Shown: positions 1-11,455 of the stretch, piece by piece | Layout of the letters: each line of letters starts with the position of its first letter | How positions within the stretch are numbered: the first letter of the stretch is position 1 | Assembly (NCBI GenBank): GCA_025084515.1 | Contig: JAJAGP010000569.1 | Coordinates: 62,001-126,000, forward strand | DNA length: 64,000 nt | DNA from: Ancistrus triradiatus | Lineage: Eukaryota; Chordata; Actinopteri; Siluriformes; Loricariidae | Direction of reading: 5' to 3' | Translations under genes and position numbers: made by a program | Notes under the pieces: generated by a model | Database searches by the model: none | What the model was told of the DNA's origin: nothing | The model's input: only the letters and a program-made list of their open reading frames with translations

Positions 1-87
1 ATACAGTTTCTTGATAAAACTTGTTGCCTGTCACCCCTCACAGTCAGCTGTGTCTGATTCCTGAACCAGCCAGGAATCAGGTCTCTG

Positions 88-925
88 TACATACACCGAG
101 TGGCCAGTTCATTAGCGACACCTACTTTTTGGAGCTTCTCTGTGTGAAAATTAAACACGTGACCCCAGAGTGCATCATAAAATCAAGTGAGCATTTCAAG
201 TAGAATGGGAAGATTGAGCCCTCTGAGTGATTAGTGACTAGTGGGCAGTATTTAAAAAACTCTCAAGTCAGATGAGGATGTCAAGAATGGTTCTAATGAA
301 CAGGTGGTGCACACTCAAGCAAATTGCAGCTGAATGCAACGCTGATGCTTCAACTAACATGTGAGTTAATGGTTAACTAACATAACCAGTTTGAGTTCAA
401 TGGTGTCTAAGGGAAACAAAATGCAAAGGATCACAAACATTGGATCACTATGAAGTGGGAAAACATTGATCAGATGAATCCAGATTTCTGTTGTTTTCCT
501 GACACACCCTGCGTCTTCTGTTGCCTGTGGATTTAGGTTTGGACAGTAGGGCTTACTTAAGCATTGTTGCCAAGTTCATCCCTTCTTGGCAGCTGTTTAC
601 CCTATGGCAGAAGGACAGTGCACCCTGCCACAAGGATTGAATAGTCATGGATTGGTTCCAGGAACATGACAGCGAGTTTTCACAGTCCCCCAGATCTTAA
701 TCCTAGACAGCATCTTTGCGACGAGGCAGATCTGTCTGTTCAGAATATGTCAGTACCTCCATTTAATTTGTGCCAACTGCGAGAAACGATCCTGTCTGCA
801 TGGGTCAATATTCCTGTAGAACGATTTCAACGTTTAGTGCAGTCTATGCCACTATGAATTGCAGCAGTTCTAAAGACCAAAGCATATTATATGAGACTTC
901 TACCACAAACAGTACACCTCATCAT
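88..925 (+). mobile_element. Degenerate Tc1-like transposon fossil (third family in this window)
   Basis: The left end resembles the terminal repeat of a common fish and frog Tc1-like family (GTGGCCAGTTCATTAG at about 100-115). Decayed transposase motifs follow on the plus strand: a W-S-D-E-S-R-F-like stretch near 467-490, a D-S-A-P-C-H-K-like stretch near 615-635, and S-P-D-L-N-P near 683-701, followed by C-terminal similarity to about 910. These are the positions of the Asp residues of a DD34E transposase. Stops and frameshifts occur throughout, so the copy is dead. No matching right terminal repeat is visible. The assignment rests on remembered family sequence. Confidence 0.55.
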
Positions 926-1728
926 TTCATTCATGACCTTAATAACCATCTGCGCCAGCCTTAAATTATAAACATGTTGTCCCTTGAGTCCCACCTCTCA
1001 GCCATCTCCCCTTGATCTTTCTCGCTTCATTTCTGTGAAATGAAAAAATTATGTTAGGGAGGGGATCCGGACGTCTGCAGCACTCTGCCAGGCATACAGG
1101 AGACTCAGAATGAGCAGTCACTGAAATACACATTTAGACAGAAATATACCAAAAGTGAGGCACACCGAGAGAGCGAGTCATCACCTAACTGGATTTTTCT
1201 TTTAGAGATTTTTATTCATCATGGTTCCTCTGCTAAAAGCAACGTACGTTAGCTGGAGGTGCTCCTGCTTCTAGCTCTTCAAAAGATAGTAAAGCATGAT
1301 GGATGGTGGTTTGGACAGCGCAAACAAGATTCCGGCCACACTCCAGGCTAAGGCTGAACCGAGACACATTTACTGCCAGTCCATATTCAGGACATAGCCA
1401 GTTTCCCTCAGATAAATATCTTATGCATGCACAGAGTCAGAAACACACACCTTGTCTACTCTAGTGAACAATGATACATGTTTAAACCAAGGTACAAGCT
1501 ACACACTCTTTACACATTATATTATGAAAAAGAGTGATAGATTTCACTATCTATGAACTTGCTACTACAGGTAAGCGCTGTTTAACAGCCATCCGATCAA
1601 TGAATGTTTGCTTTAATGTCTTAACAATTATAATAAATTATAACAGGAAATAAAAGTCTATCTTCTAACACCTGTGGCTTCCTACTAGTAGCGCCATCCT
1701 GGATTGACTTAAAGGTTTAAAGTGTTTA
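926..1728. other. Intergenic, nothing recognised
   Basis: No gene, RNA or clear repeat is seen. The stretch is AT-rich with only short open frames and no splice-bounded coding signal. Confidence 0.5.
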
Positions 1729-2945
1729 CAGTGGTGCATCAAAGTTTGTGAACCCTTTAGAATTTTCTATATTTCTGCATAAAAATGATCTAAGACATCA
1801 TCAGATTTTCACACAAGTCCTAAAAGTAGATAAAGAGAACCCAGTTAAACAAATGAGACAAAAATACTATACTTGATCATTTATTTATTGAGGAAAATGA
1901 TCCAATATTACATATTAGTGAGGGGCAAAAGTATGTGAACCTCCAGGATTAGCAGTTAATTTGAAGGTGAAATTAGAGTCAGGTGTTTTCAATCAACAGG
2001 ATGTTGATGATTATCAGGGTGGAAAAGCTTACAAAACCATCTTTAAAGAGGTTTGGACTCATCAATCCACAGTTCAGACAGAACTGGTACAATGGGGGAA
2101 ATTCAAGCCCATTGTCCTACCCAGGAGTGGTCGCCCAACAAAGATCACCCACGAGCAAGGCGTGTAATAGTTGTTGAGGTCACAAAGGACCCTAGGGTAA
2201 ACTTCTAAGCACTGAAGGCCTTGTCACATTGGTGATGTTAATGTTCATGAGTCCACCATCAGAAGAACACTGAACAACAATGGTGTGCATGGCAGGGTTG
2301 TAGGAGAAAAGATACAGCCTCTCCAAAAACGGAACACTGCTGCTTGTCTGCAGTGCAAGAATCATGGGACAAGTAGAGCTATTGGAAGAATGTTTTCGTT
2401 GGACGGATGAGGAGTTAAAATAGAACTTTTTGGTTTAAAAAGAAAAAGTGTTGTGTTTGGAGAAAAGAAAAAGGAAAACCACTGCATTCCAGCATAAGAA
2501 CACTTACCCTTTGTTGAAAAATGTTGGTGGTTAGTATCATGGTTTGGGCCTGTTTTGCGCATCTGGCCAGGACGGCTTGCCATCATGATGGAACAATGGA
2601 TTCTGAATGTATTCAGAGGAATTTCTTAAGGAAAATGTCAGGGAATCTGTCCATGAACTGATCTCAAGAGAAGGTGGGTCATGCAGCAGGACAACGACCC
2701 TCAGCACACAAGTAGTTTATACCAAAGAATGGTTTAAAGAAGGATTAAAGTTAATGTTTTGGAATGGCCAAGTCAAAGTCCTGACCTTTAATCCAATAGA
2801 AATGTTGTGAAAGGACTGAAGCGAGCATAATGTGAGGGAAACCCGGGGCAAACATCCAAGAGTTTGAAAGCTGTGTTCTGTACGGAGGGAGGAATGGGCT
2901 AAAATCCTCAAGTACAGGACTGAATCAACAGTTTTACAGGAATCC
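1729..2945 (+). mobile_element. Tc1-like element, family B, copy 1 (5' ITR present, 3' end lost)
   Basis: The element starts next to a TA with CAGTGGTGCATCAAAGTTTG, the family-B terminal repeat, which also bounds the copy at 45085-46373. The sequence then follows a Tc1 transposon: subterminal DNA, then transposase coding remnants in shifting frames on the plus strand, including the DNA-binding region near 2020-2290, a Q-Q-D-N-D-like catalytic stretch near 2685-2700 and S-P-D-L-like sequence near 2776-2800. The DNA encoding the transposase start is deleted around 2000, and the right ITR is missing because similarity stops near 2945. It is non-functional and could not be mobilised in trans because it has one end only. 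Confidence 0.85.
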
Positions 2946-3574
2946 CGATTTAGGTATGGTTTGCACACAGTGTCAGTGAAAATACCTTATGTTACATTTA
3001 CCGTACCAGAAAAATACTATGTGACTAGGGGTTTCCTGTCCAGTCAACGACGGTTCGGTCAACTACCTGTTCCACAGAATGTAATGCAGTCATTAAACAC
3101 CACATACCCAAACCTTTTCAATTTTTCTTATTACAATACTGGTGAATTAATTTAATATTTACCAAGCAAGATCAGGACTTATCCAATGCATCAGTACTTG
3201 TCCCAGCAGAATCAATGGTAATATTAGGCTACTCCCATCACAGCTAAAATTGAAACCAACTTCATATAGTGAGAGAATAGAGTTCAGCTCTCGTTAGGGA
3301 CTGTGCTTTCTTGATTGAGAGTAGCTAATTGAAGAAATCTCAATGGCCCAAAACTATCTGTTACTAGCGCATTCCTTTGGAGCAATTGTCTTGATCGTTC
3401 CTGACAGAAAATCTCCCTGTTCCTCAGTTCTTTGTTCTTTCTACTCTCCCTCCCTGTCAGTCTCCTAATCTAAAAGCTTTTGCACTGTAGTAGACACACT
3501 GACAGTGAAATGGGGCAGGCACATGTGGGCAGAAGGCAGTTAGTACAGTCACCAGACCCAGCTCAAGAGATCCC
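2946..3574. other. Intergenic, nothing recognised
   Basis: This is the AT-rich stretch between two Tc1 remnants. I see no gene or repeat boundary in it. Confidence 0.45.
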
Positions 3575-6047
3575 TGGTTTTATCCTGGGGAAAAAAAATC
3601 CGAAAATCACATTGTAGGAATTTACAAATTTAATTGTACATTTTGGTGGGAAAATACGTATTTGGTCAATAAATTTGGTTCAACTCAATACTTTGTAACA
3701 TACCCTGTGTGGCAATGACGGGTCAAACGTTTCCTGTAAGTCTTCACCGGTTTTGCACAAATGTAGTGGGTCGCTGGTATTTGGCCCATTCCTCATGCAG
3801 ATCTCCTTCTAGAGCAGGATGTTTGGGGCAACAGGACTTTCAAAACTTCCCTTCCACACATTTTCTATGGGGCGCGGTCTGGCGGGATGGTAGGCCCACT
3901 CCAGGACCTGCAAATGGTTTTTACGGCCCCGACTTCGGTGCCCAGCTGTGTGTTTGGGACCTCCACATACCCCCCGAGACCGCTCAGGCCCGCAACCCAG
4001 GCCACCACCCCCCTAGACCACCACCTAACGACCGCAGACACTCGCCCCAGCCCGTTCCACACATCTTCCCTGCTCTCCGTGCTAAAGGAGGTTTTGCTAA
4101 AATCTCCAGCCCGAATAACGATCTTTGTCGCACACACCCAAGCAGACCACCCAGACGGGAACCCAGGTGAGTCAAAGGGCGGGGGTCCGCACTAGAGTAA
4201 CCAAATTGGCATGTGATCACTTCCCATCAAAAATCACACTCAAAGCCAGAATCAAAGTTTCAGAGGAGAGGCAGACAAGTTTATTGCAAGCCAATAAGGG
4301 ACATCCTAACACCCCAAGCAGCGGTGCGAAGGAGCAAAGAGCACAAATCTTCTGGCCCTTATCCCTTATTATACAACTAGTTCAAGGTCCAGACATTATG
4401 TCATCATGGTTTCAACTTTTAGAACACTTGCTGCCCAGGCGCCCCACCCGTATTCCTCCAATTGTCTCCCCCCTGGGTCATCCGGGAACTGGCAGGTGGA
4501 AACTTTATCCCCAGTTTTTAGTTTCGCATCAAATCTCTAATTTCAACATATAAATTGTAGTCATATTCTTACATAATTATACTAAATCCCAGATCATGAT
4601 TAATCTCTGTGACCATGTAAAAGCTTTTAAACTAACAATTTTTAACGTCAAAAATACAGTTATCATCATATGCACTTACAGAATAAAAAGGACATTGGAA
4701 GTAATTTGCTTATTAATCAAATTACAAATAATTGAGGTAATTATTAACATGAAAACATGTGAATAACCCAAGTTACTGGAGCTTACAACAGTATCTGTAT
4801 AAAAAAATCTTAGCACACACATACCACAGTTTGCAAAACCTGGTGAACACTTTCAAGTGCCAAAGAACATTTTGTACTTTTCTCAGTTAGGATGAGACGC
4901 ACCTGCAAATCATGTCTTAAGAGACTTCTTCTGAACGAGTGGGACATAACCACAATTAGAAATGCAAAAATTATATCAGATGTAAATAATTCTATGGTAC
5001 AAAAATGTGTGGCAACCGCAGCAAAAGGACATGTGTCCAATAAATCCTCAACAAGACATGGCCTCGTTCATTCTTCCCTTAACACGGATCAGTCGTCCTG
5101 TCCACTCTGCAGAAAAACCCCCGAGGCATTGATGTTTCCACCACAGTAGGCATGGTGTTTTGGGATGCGGACTCAGCATCCTTTTCCTCCAGTTGAGTTT
5201 TTACCAAAAAAGTCTTTTTGCGTTTTCATTGACCACATGATAATCTCCCAATCCTCTTCTAGATCATCCATATGTCTCTGCCCCAAAAACTTCAGATTAG
5301 GCCTGGGGACATGACTGGCTTAAGCAGAGGGGACACGCCGGCACTGCAGGATCTGAGTTCCTTCGGCGTAGTGTGTTACGATGTACCCTTGTTACTTTGG
5401 TCCCAGCTCTATGCAGTTCAATTCATCAGGTCCCTCCGTTAGTTCTGTGACTTTTTCTCCACAGTTCTCCATGCTTCATTTTGCCCCCACGGGATGAGAT
5501 CTTGCATGGAGCCCCAGATAGAGGGAGGATTATCACATTTGGTCTTGTAGTCTTTCAATGCTCCCACCAGTTCATTTATTCACACCAACAGGCTTGCTTA
5601 TTGTAGATTCACCTTCCAGCCTGGTGAAGAGTCTACCATTTTCTTCCTGGTGTCTTTTGACAGCTCTTTGGTATTGGGCCATGGTTGAGTTGGAGTCTGC
5701 TGTTGAGGCTGTAGACGGTGTCTTTTATACAGATAATGAGTCAACAGGGGCAATTAATTACAGGGTTAAGGTGTGGAGGACAGGAAAAAAGCTTCTTAAA
5801 GAAGAAGTTACAGATCTGGGAGAGCCAGAAATATTGCTTGTTTTTGGGTGACCAAAAATACTTATTTTTCACCATGATTTACAATTTAAATTCTTTAAAA
5901 TCCACAAGTGATTTCCTGATTTTTAGTTTTGTTTTTTTCTCTTTTCATCGTTGGAGTGTCCTATGATGAAAATACAACCTCTCTCATCTTTCTAAGTAGG
6001 AGAACTTGCACAATCAGTGGCTGACTAAATACTTTTTTGCCCCACTG
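3575..6047 (-). mobile_element. Tc1-like element, family A, copy 1 (left end lost, interrupted by an insertion)
   Basis: The right terminus at 6030-6047 reads TTTTTTGCCCCACTGTA, the family-A ITR. The element is in minus orientation and carries broken transposase sequence. The outer left ITR is missing, and similarity begins near 3575 inside the subterminal region. The transposase match runs from about 3700 to 4110, stops, and resumes near 5042 at the equivalent point, so about 930 bp of foreign DNA has been inserted. The left half also holds a GC-rich segment (about 3835-4085) that is much more diverged and about 70 bp longer than the matching part of the copy at 25026-26527. No open transposase remains. 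Confidence 0.85.
4111..5041. mobile_element. Insertion of about 930 bp inside Tc1 copy A1, LTR-like but unclassified
   Basis: Its boundaries are inferred from where Tc1 similarity stops and restarts. The flanking Tc1 sequence on both sides shares AAATC-like bases, compatible with a short target duplication. On the minus strand it has an AATAAA at about 4270 followed by a CT-rich and GT-rich stretch, as in the R-U5 part of an LTR. No reverse transcriptase, gag or primer site could be recognised, so a solo LTR is only one possibility. The short open frames inside have no family resemblance I can support. Confidence 0.35.
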
Positions 6048-8040
6048 TATGTATCCATTTGTCTGCAAAATGCATTTTTATCCCTATTTACTTCAATTTA
6101 ACATTCACAAATTTGGTCAGTCTGCACATGAATGCTATATTTATTCCTCTGTAACACTGCTAAGTCTAACTGCTGTTTGATTTTTAATCAACATAAATAT
6201 TTGACTTTCATTAGACCTACTTTAACAGTACATTTCACATTTAGGTAAATCCTTAATGCTTGGGGATTTTCATTGTGTTCAGTGAAAATCAGTGCTAAAT
6301 CATTAAAGACGAAGTCCCTGTGTCCTCCTGAGAATAACATGCACCCAGGCTCATATTAGTGATGACCAGAGGGTGAATTTCATAGCCAAGATCATGTGTG
6401 TTCATAGATAGTTATTAGTATGACATTTTGTTGGCTTCTTAGGAATGAAAACCATTAATGAAAAGTCATTTTCTGTCATCAAAATTTTCAAAATTAAACC
6501 TGTAAAATCAGAAAGTAAGAACAACTTTCTTAGGACTTCAGGTTGAGGCCAATCTAATTCATTGTTCAGCAGTCTTTTTATGTGGCGTTTCATTTTTATT
6601 CTGCCACACCAAAGGAAGCTTCACAAAGTACAAAAGCAATAAAAAAAAAAAGTGTCCTTTTGATGAGCACAGCATTCAGGCAGTGCTGAAATTCTGGGTG
6701 AGCTGAGTCACGGCATGGTGTACAATCACACACCTACACACAGGCACACCACAAGGATGGCTATTGCTGCATGAACGTAAAGGAGTTTATGTCTCCAGTT
6801 AGTGTCCTTGGCCACAAAGACACTGGGGATTGGCGTGGGCATGAAAGAATGCAGTAGGTGTTAAACTGTGTGCGCCCACTCTCTTATCTCTCTGCTTTCA
6901 GTGTATTCTGTTAGAGCAGAATGTCCATCTCACACCTCATCTACTAAACCTCAGTTCGTTCAACTCAGAAATTCACATACACTTTCATTCATGTTTGCTC
7001 AAAGTCAATTAAATACCACAACTAATTGGCCAGTTTATCATGTACACCTTCACTATAGGACCACTTTCCAGGTATATAATTACTGATTAGATAGGGATCA
7101 TCATAGAGCCACTGTTATGTTGCAACTCCCAGACCCCAGCATCATTGCTGCTGCTGTAGTTGCCTAAGAACCGCACAGCTCCTAGGGCCATAGTAGAGAC
7201 CAACTCCATGGCTGTCCCAGTGGACACCACCTTCATCCAAGATCCTCTATCACCAGGGCAACGGCTTGCTGTCCTATCATCACCTGGGTTACCGTGGTTG
7301 ACTGTGTTATTTGTACAGCGGTTGTTTTGAGCTCACCCCCCCTTTTTTTACTGTCATTAGTCTTTTTGTGTAGTTTTTGAGGGAATACTTCAAAAAAACG
7401 TTGCACCTTTAACAAAGGGCTATGTCATGTTGTTATGTTGGTTTTTATGATAGACCACCCCTCACCCCAGGTGCTGCATCAACTCCTTGCATATCTGTCT
7501 TATCAAGCTCTATCTACCAGGGTAAGTTCCCAGTTTCTATAGTGAAATGATGCCTATGCAGTTTTGTTTGTGCGTTTGCAGTGTGCTTATCTTCTTGGAA
7601 GTGGATTTTATTTTAATACTGTTTTGGTGTTTCATGCCTGTCTGTGGTGTTTTTGTTAGTGTTTTGTTAGTAAATCTTAATTTACTTCTATCATTTGTCC
7701 TGTCGTTCCTCTGGCAATCAGCCGGTGTGACATTAGAACCACCTTTGATCAGATCTGTGTAATGAACTACTCTCGGCTCAATTAAATTGACTTTGCAAAG
7801 TGCCAGCATCTTTGCTGTTTTTAACACCATGTCCTCTTACTGGCTACGTGATCAAAGGAACCACAAGTTGTTAATCCACATTGAAGGTGTGGTTAGACAC
7901 ATATAATATAACATTGATGATTTCTTTTTTGGTGTTGTTTTTGGACCATATTTGAATTTTGTCTGGATGGACTGTTGTCAACCCAACAGTGACACTTAGA
8001 AATCTTTTCAAACAGTTACATTTAAAGTCGTTATTCAGAA
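6048..8040. other. Intergenic; possible LTR-like remnant at 7260-7740
   Basis: There is no gene signal. The T-rich tract from about 7320 to 7740, ending in a C-T-C-T-G-G-C-A-A-T and G-G-T-G-T-G-A-C-A motif, recalls the 3' end of fish Gypsy-type LTRs. I could not define its ends or a target duplication, so this is only a suggestion. Confidence 0.3.
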
Positions 8041-8200
8041 CACATACAACTGATACAGTCTTTAAGTATAATCCAAGCAGGTGTTGAGTACATGCAGTGC
8101 TAGAGGCCCCCCCAATAGTATCAGATTCGGACCAGGGACTTGAACCCGTGACCTTCTAGTCCAAAGGCTAGTACTATAACTGCGATGTCATCACGGCACA
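8041..8200 (-). repeat. SINE family 1, degenerate copy
   Basis: It shares the order of blocks seen in the complete copies (ACAACTGATACAGTC, AATCCAAGCA, then a tRNA-like head with B-box-like GGACTTGAACCCGTGACC on this strand). Head orientation places it on the minus strand. The family is a tRNA-derived SINE with a conserved body. Confidence 0.6.
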
Positions 8201-9784
8201 GCATAATCCACTACTCAAGAAGCCCCCATCACTTCAGTGCTGTCTTGAGGATTGCATCCGCACCCAAGAATTGATAAGTTGTATCTACCACTGATGGATG
8301 AAGGTAAGGTGGCTGAGATAGTAGAGCCATTTCTCCCTAATGGAGTGGCTGATAGTCACTGAGGATCTTGGAATGAAACCACACATCAGAGAGACATCAT
8401 TTGTCAACCAGTGGCGTAGCAGATGTTAGTGTGAATAAATATAAGTGTGATGTTTGGTGATGTCAGCCAGGATAAGAACAGTAATTAGAACAAATGAAAT
8501 GGTAAGTTTTATAAACGTCACATCAAAAGTGCAACACGATGGACTTCGCCCCAGTGCTCTTTTAAACCCACATCAGTCAACACTCAGACAGATTCAGCAG
8601 TCAATTGGATAAAAGTAATTCTTCATTCATGGGAGGATTCTTTTTTTTAGAAAAAAAAAAAAACCTCCTCTGGTTTGTTTGTGTGCGTTTGCTAAACATG
8701 AAGAATTGTGTGAAACAGAACCGGCTGTATCATAGCAACAACTGAGTTATACCAACACAGATGTCACCGCAGCACAAATATATTGGCAATTCCTACACTG
8801 CGCTACCCACGATTCCCAGTAACACATGTTCTGATGGCATAAAAATGCTTGTATCTGTGTATTAGTAGTAAAAAGGCTGAGTCACCCTTCCTGCTTCATC
8901 TAATTTGTGTCACCTAGGAAACTTATGCTAACTTATTCTAAATCCGCTGTGCTTGCTAGTTATGTGGTCTTTCAGCTTAATAAGGCACAAATAACTGAGA
9001 GGGCATGAACCACTCTCCCACACTACTAGCAGACACACCATTCTTCTCACCCCATCTCCTCGTCATGTCCCCTGGCCATCTTCCCTGTTCCGACCTTTCA
9101 CTATGCATGTTTTGGAATGACTCCACAGTATGTGTGAACAGCATGGCACCCAGCAGGAGCCCCACTGTTTCTGTAGCTAATGATTCATTCACTTAACCTT
9201 GAGCCAAATGACATGCTGGCAAATACAAATCACTACCGTAGCTATTGACTAAACTGTGTTTTCTAACAGAGGGAACTATACACAGATCAGTCTGACTGGC
9301 CATAATATCATCTATGGAGTAAACAAAGACTATGTGTTGATTTAATGGGGATCTTAATTTTTAAGGAGCATGCTGTCCAGCTGGAAAATTTGGACAAGCC
9401 TAATTTAGCCCCAGGCCTATCAACTTTTGTCAGAAGCAACAGAACACATTATTTCTACATCAGGCAACTCAATAAGATAAAGCAGCAGTCCTGTGGGGCG
9501 GAACACGATGCCCTGCTGTTTAGATCCAAACCTATCACTGATGCGTCTTTGCTGTCCTCTCTCTCTCCTCTCCTTTTTGCTCTTCTAAATCTGCTGTGGT
9601 TGCTGCTCATGAATATTGATCGGTCTCAGTGTACACATAACCCAAACAACAAAGGTCAGACCTAAGTGTCTGCCCTCACTTTCCTAATGGAAGCTGACTT
9701 TGTGTTTCTGTTACACATTCCATTGCGATCTAATCACTTCAATAGTGTAAAACATTTGCCAAATAAAGTATGCGAGTTCATAAT
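8201..9784. other. Intergenic, nothing recognised except an A/T hairpin near 8632-8659
   Basis: The run GGAGGATTC-T8-AG-A13-CCTCC can fold into a hairpin. No gene is supported here; the open frames near 8977-9196 overlap on both strands and lack family similarity. Confidence 0.45.
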
Positions 9785-10530
9785 AATTTCACCATACCGG
9801 ATCGGTCGCGGCCCGGGTTAACAACGACCGCCACTGGTACTGGTAGCAAACAGGGTACCAGCAGAAATCGGACTACTGTTTGACGAAGACGAAGAGGAGG
9901 GAAGCGTGTGAGGAGATCAACTGTCCAAGAAAATGGGGAGTGTGGAAAGGAGGTGAAGAAGAGAGTACAGGCAGGATGGAGTGGGTGGAGAAGAGTGTCA
10001 GGAGTGCTGTGTGACAAAGGGGTCGAAGCAAAAGGTAAAAGGAAAGATTATAAGAGAGTAGTGAGGACCAGACTGTGGTATGGCTTGAGGACAGTGGCCA
10101 CTGACAAAGAGACAGGAAGCAGAGCTGGAGGGTGGCACAACTTAAGATGTTGAGGTTCTCTTTAGGAGTGTAAGGGTGGACAGGATAGGAATGAGATCAT
10201 CAGAGGAAGCACAGGTTGGAAAATTGGGGGGAGGAGAGACAAAAATTCGACAGGGAAGACTGAGATGGTTTGGACATGTGCAGAGGAGGATAGTGGATAA
10301 TATTGGTAGGGAGGATGTTGGAGATGGAGCGAGCTGCCAGGCAAGAGACGGAGAGGAAGACCAGAGGAGTTATTTGGTTGTGGTAAATGAAGAATGCAGG
10401 AGTTTGGGGTGAGAGTAGAGGACGTGGAGTGGACAGGTGAGCGTGGAAAGGAAACGTGTACTTGCTGTGGTGACCCATGATAAAGGGAGAAAGCGAGAAA
10501 GAAGAAGAAGAAGAAGAAGAAGAAGAAGAG
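9785..10530 (+). mobile_element. Non-LTR retrotransposon (LINE) remnant: 5' segment fused to the RT C-terminal region and 3' tail
   Basis: From about 9950 the plus strand encodes the region after the reverse transcriptase palm of a LINE: V-Q-A-G-W-S-G-W-R-R near 9967-9996, a Y-K-R-V-V-R-T-R-L-W-Y-G stretch near 10050-10084, and L-R-W-F-G-H-V-Q-R-R at 10260-10289. The frame then breaks, and the element ends in a (GAA)n tail at about 10499-10530. The first 130 bp (from GGATCGGTCGCGGCCCGGGT at about 9799) resemble a 5' leader I associate with fish LINEs. Leader and C-terminal region lie directly together, so the endonuclease and most of the RT are absent. Confidence 0.75.
10499..10530 (+). repeat. 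(GAA)n microsatellite at the LINE 3' end
   Basis: About ten perfect AAG/GAA units sit where the retrotransposon tail is expected, so the tract probably grew from the LINE terminal repeat. Confidence 0.9.
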
Positions 10531-11149
10531 TGTAGCAACAGTGCACTGAAATCTTGTGAAAAAAGTGTAGTGAAAATCATTTCCACCCTCGCTCACACAT
10601 GTTGCTTTTCCTAATTCAGTGCCCTGAGCTCCTTATTCCATCTCTTGATTGACCTCCACTCCCTCAGGCATGGGCATGATGACCGACCTGGCCGGTAGGA
10701 ATCAGAAGGACTCAAATTGCCACTGAGTCACCAGAGCACCTCTATTCACTTTAGAAATATGGTGACACCTCAGGAACTTGTTGAATTTGATTCTCTACAC
10801 GTTTTGACCTACTTACACTTGAGTATGAGTCGAGCCACGTGACCATTTTCAGTCGAAACTTAATTCACGATTCATGATTCACGAATCACGATTCAGTACA
10901 CAGTGATTCAGCAATTCAGATTCACAATAGCTCTCACTCACTGCAGATCTCAGCTGTGTTTCTCATGTTTTTCTTTATTTTTACATCTACCACTGTATTC
11001 TTAGTGCACATAAGTCCCCAGTGGTCCTAAAATGGTTACTAATGACAGCCACATGAAAGGACATCAGGAGCTCAGTCCTCTTGGCTTTCAAGCTGTAGTT
11101 AGCAGTGGCAGCAATGCAAGTGCCCTGAGTTCACCAATAAGTGTTATAT
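10531..11149. other. Intergenic; short ATTCACGA-type direct repeats at 10864-10922
   Basis: Imperfect 8-10 bp repeats of the type GATTCACGAATCACGATTCA occur at 10864-10922. Nothing else is recognised. Confidence 0.4.
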
Positions 11150-11455
11150 AAGTGTTTTGCTTTTACTTTTCACTTTCAATCCATTACTCATTAAATTACA
11201 TGAGATTTTCAACACTTTATTATAAAATAAGCTCTTTGTTAATAATTTTGGTCAACTGTAAGTTAATGGAGCCCATGTACAATACACAACTCTTTAATGC
11301 ATATGATTCCTTATACAGTGGGGATTTTCTGGGGATCTGGAACAGATCAATTCAATTTACATTATTTCTGATGGGAAAAATTTGCTCTGTGGTCGTTGTT
11401 TTCAATTCTCAACTAGCCTTCTGGAACAAATTAACCAAGGTACCACTGTACCTTT
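11150..11455. mobile_element. Tigger/pogo-like DNA transposon debris
   Basis: The stretch around 11185-11265 (ATGAGATTTTCAACACTTTA and the following AT-rich block) matches, with substitutions, the internal part of the Tigger-like element at 43850-44275. The segment from 11319 to 11452 carries inverted-terminal-like sequence ending in GGTACCACTGTA. Both parts resemble vertebrate Tigger-type elements. No transposase is present, and the open frame across this area is accidental. Confidence 0.5.

Noticed and set aside
3709..4170. Open frame of 153 codons on the plus strand
   Set aside because: It is the antisense of the degenerate transposase in Tc1 copy A1 and runs into the insertion. No domain is seen.
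4810..5040. 76-codon minus-strand frame with a short hydrophobic stretch, considered as a retroviral envelope tail
   Set aside because: The hydrophobic run is short and no envelope motif, cleavage site or neighbouring retroviral gene is visible.
10162..10596. Open frames of 144 and 128 codons on the minus strand
   Set aside because: They are antisense to the LINE remnant and include poly-Phe or poly-Ser from the GAA repeat.
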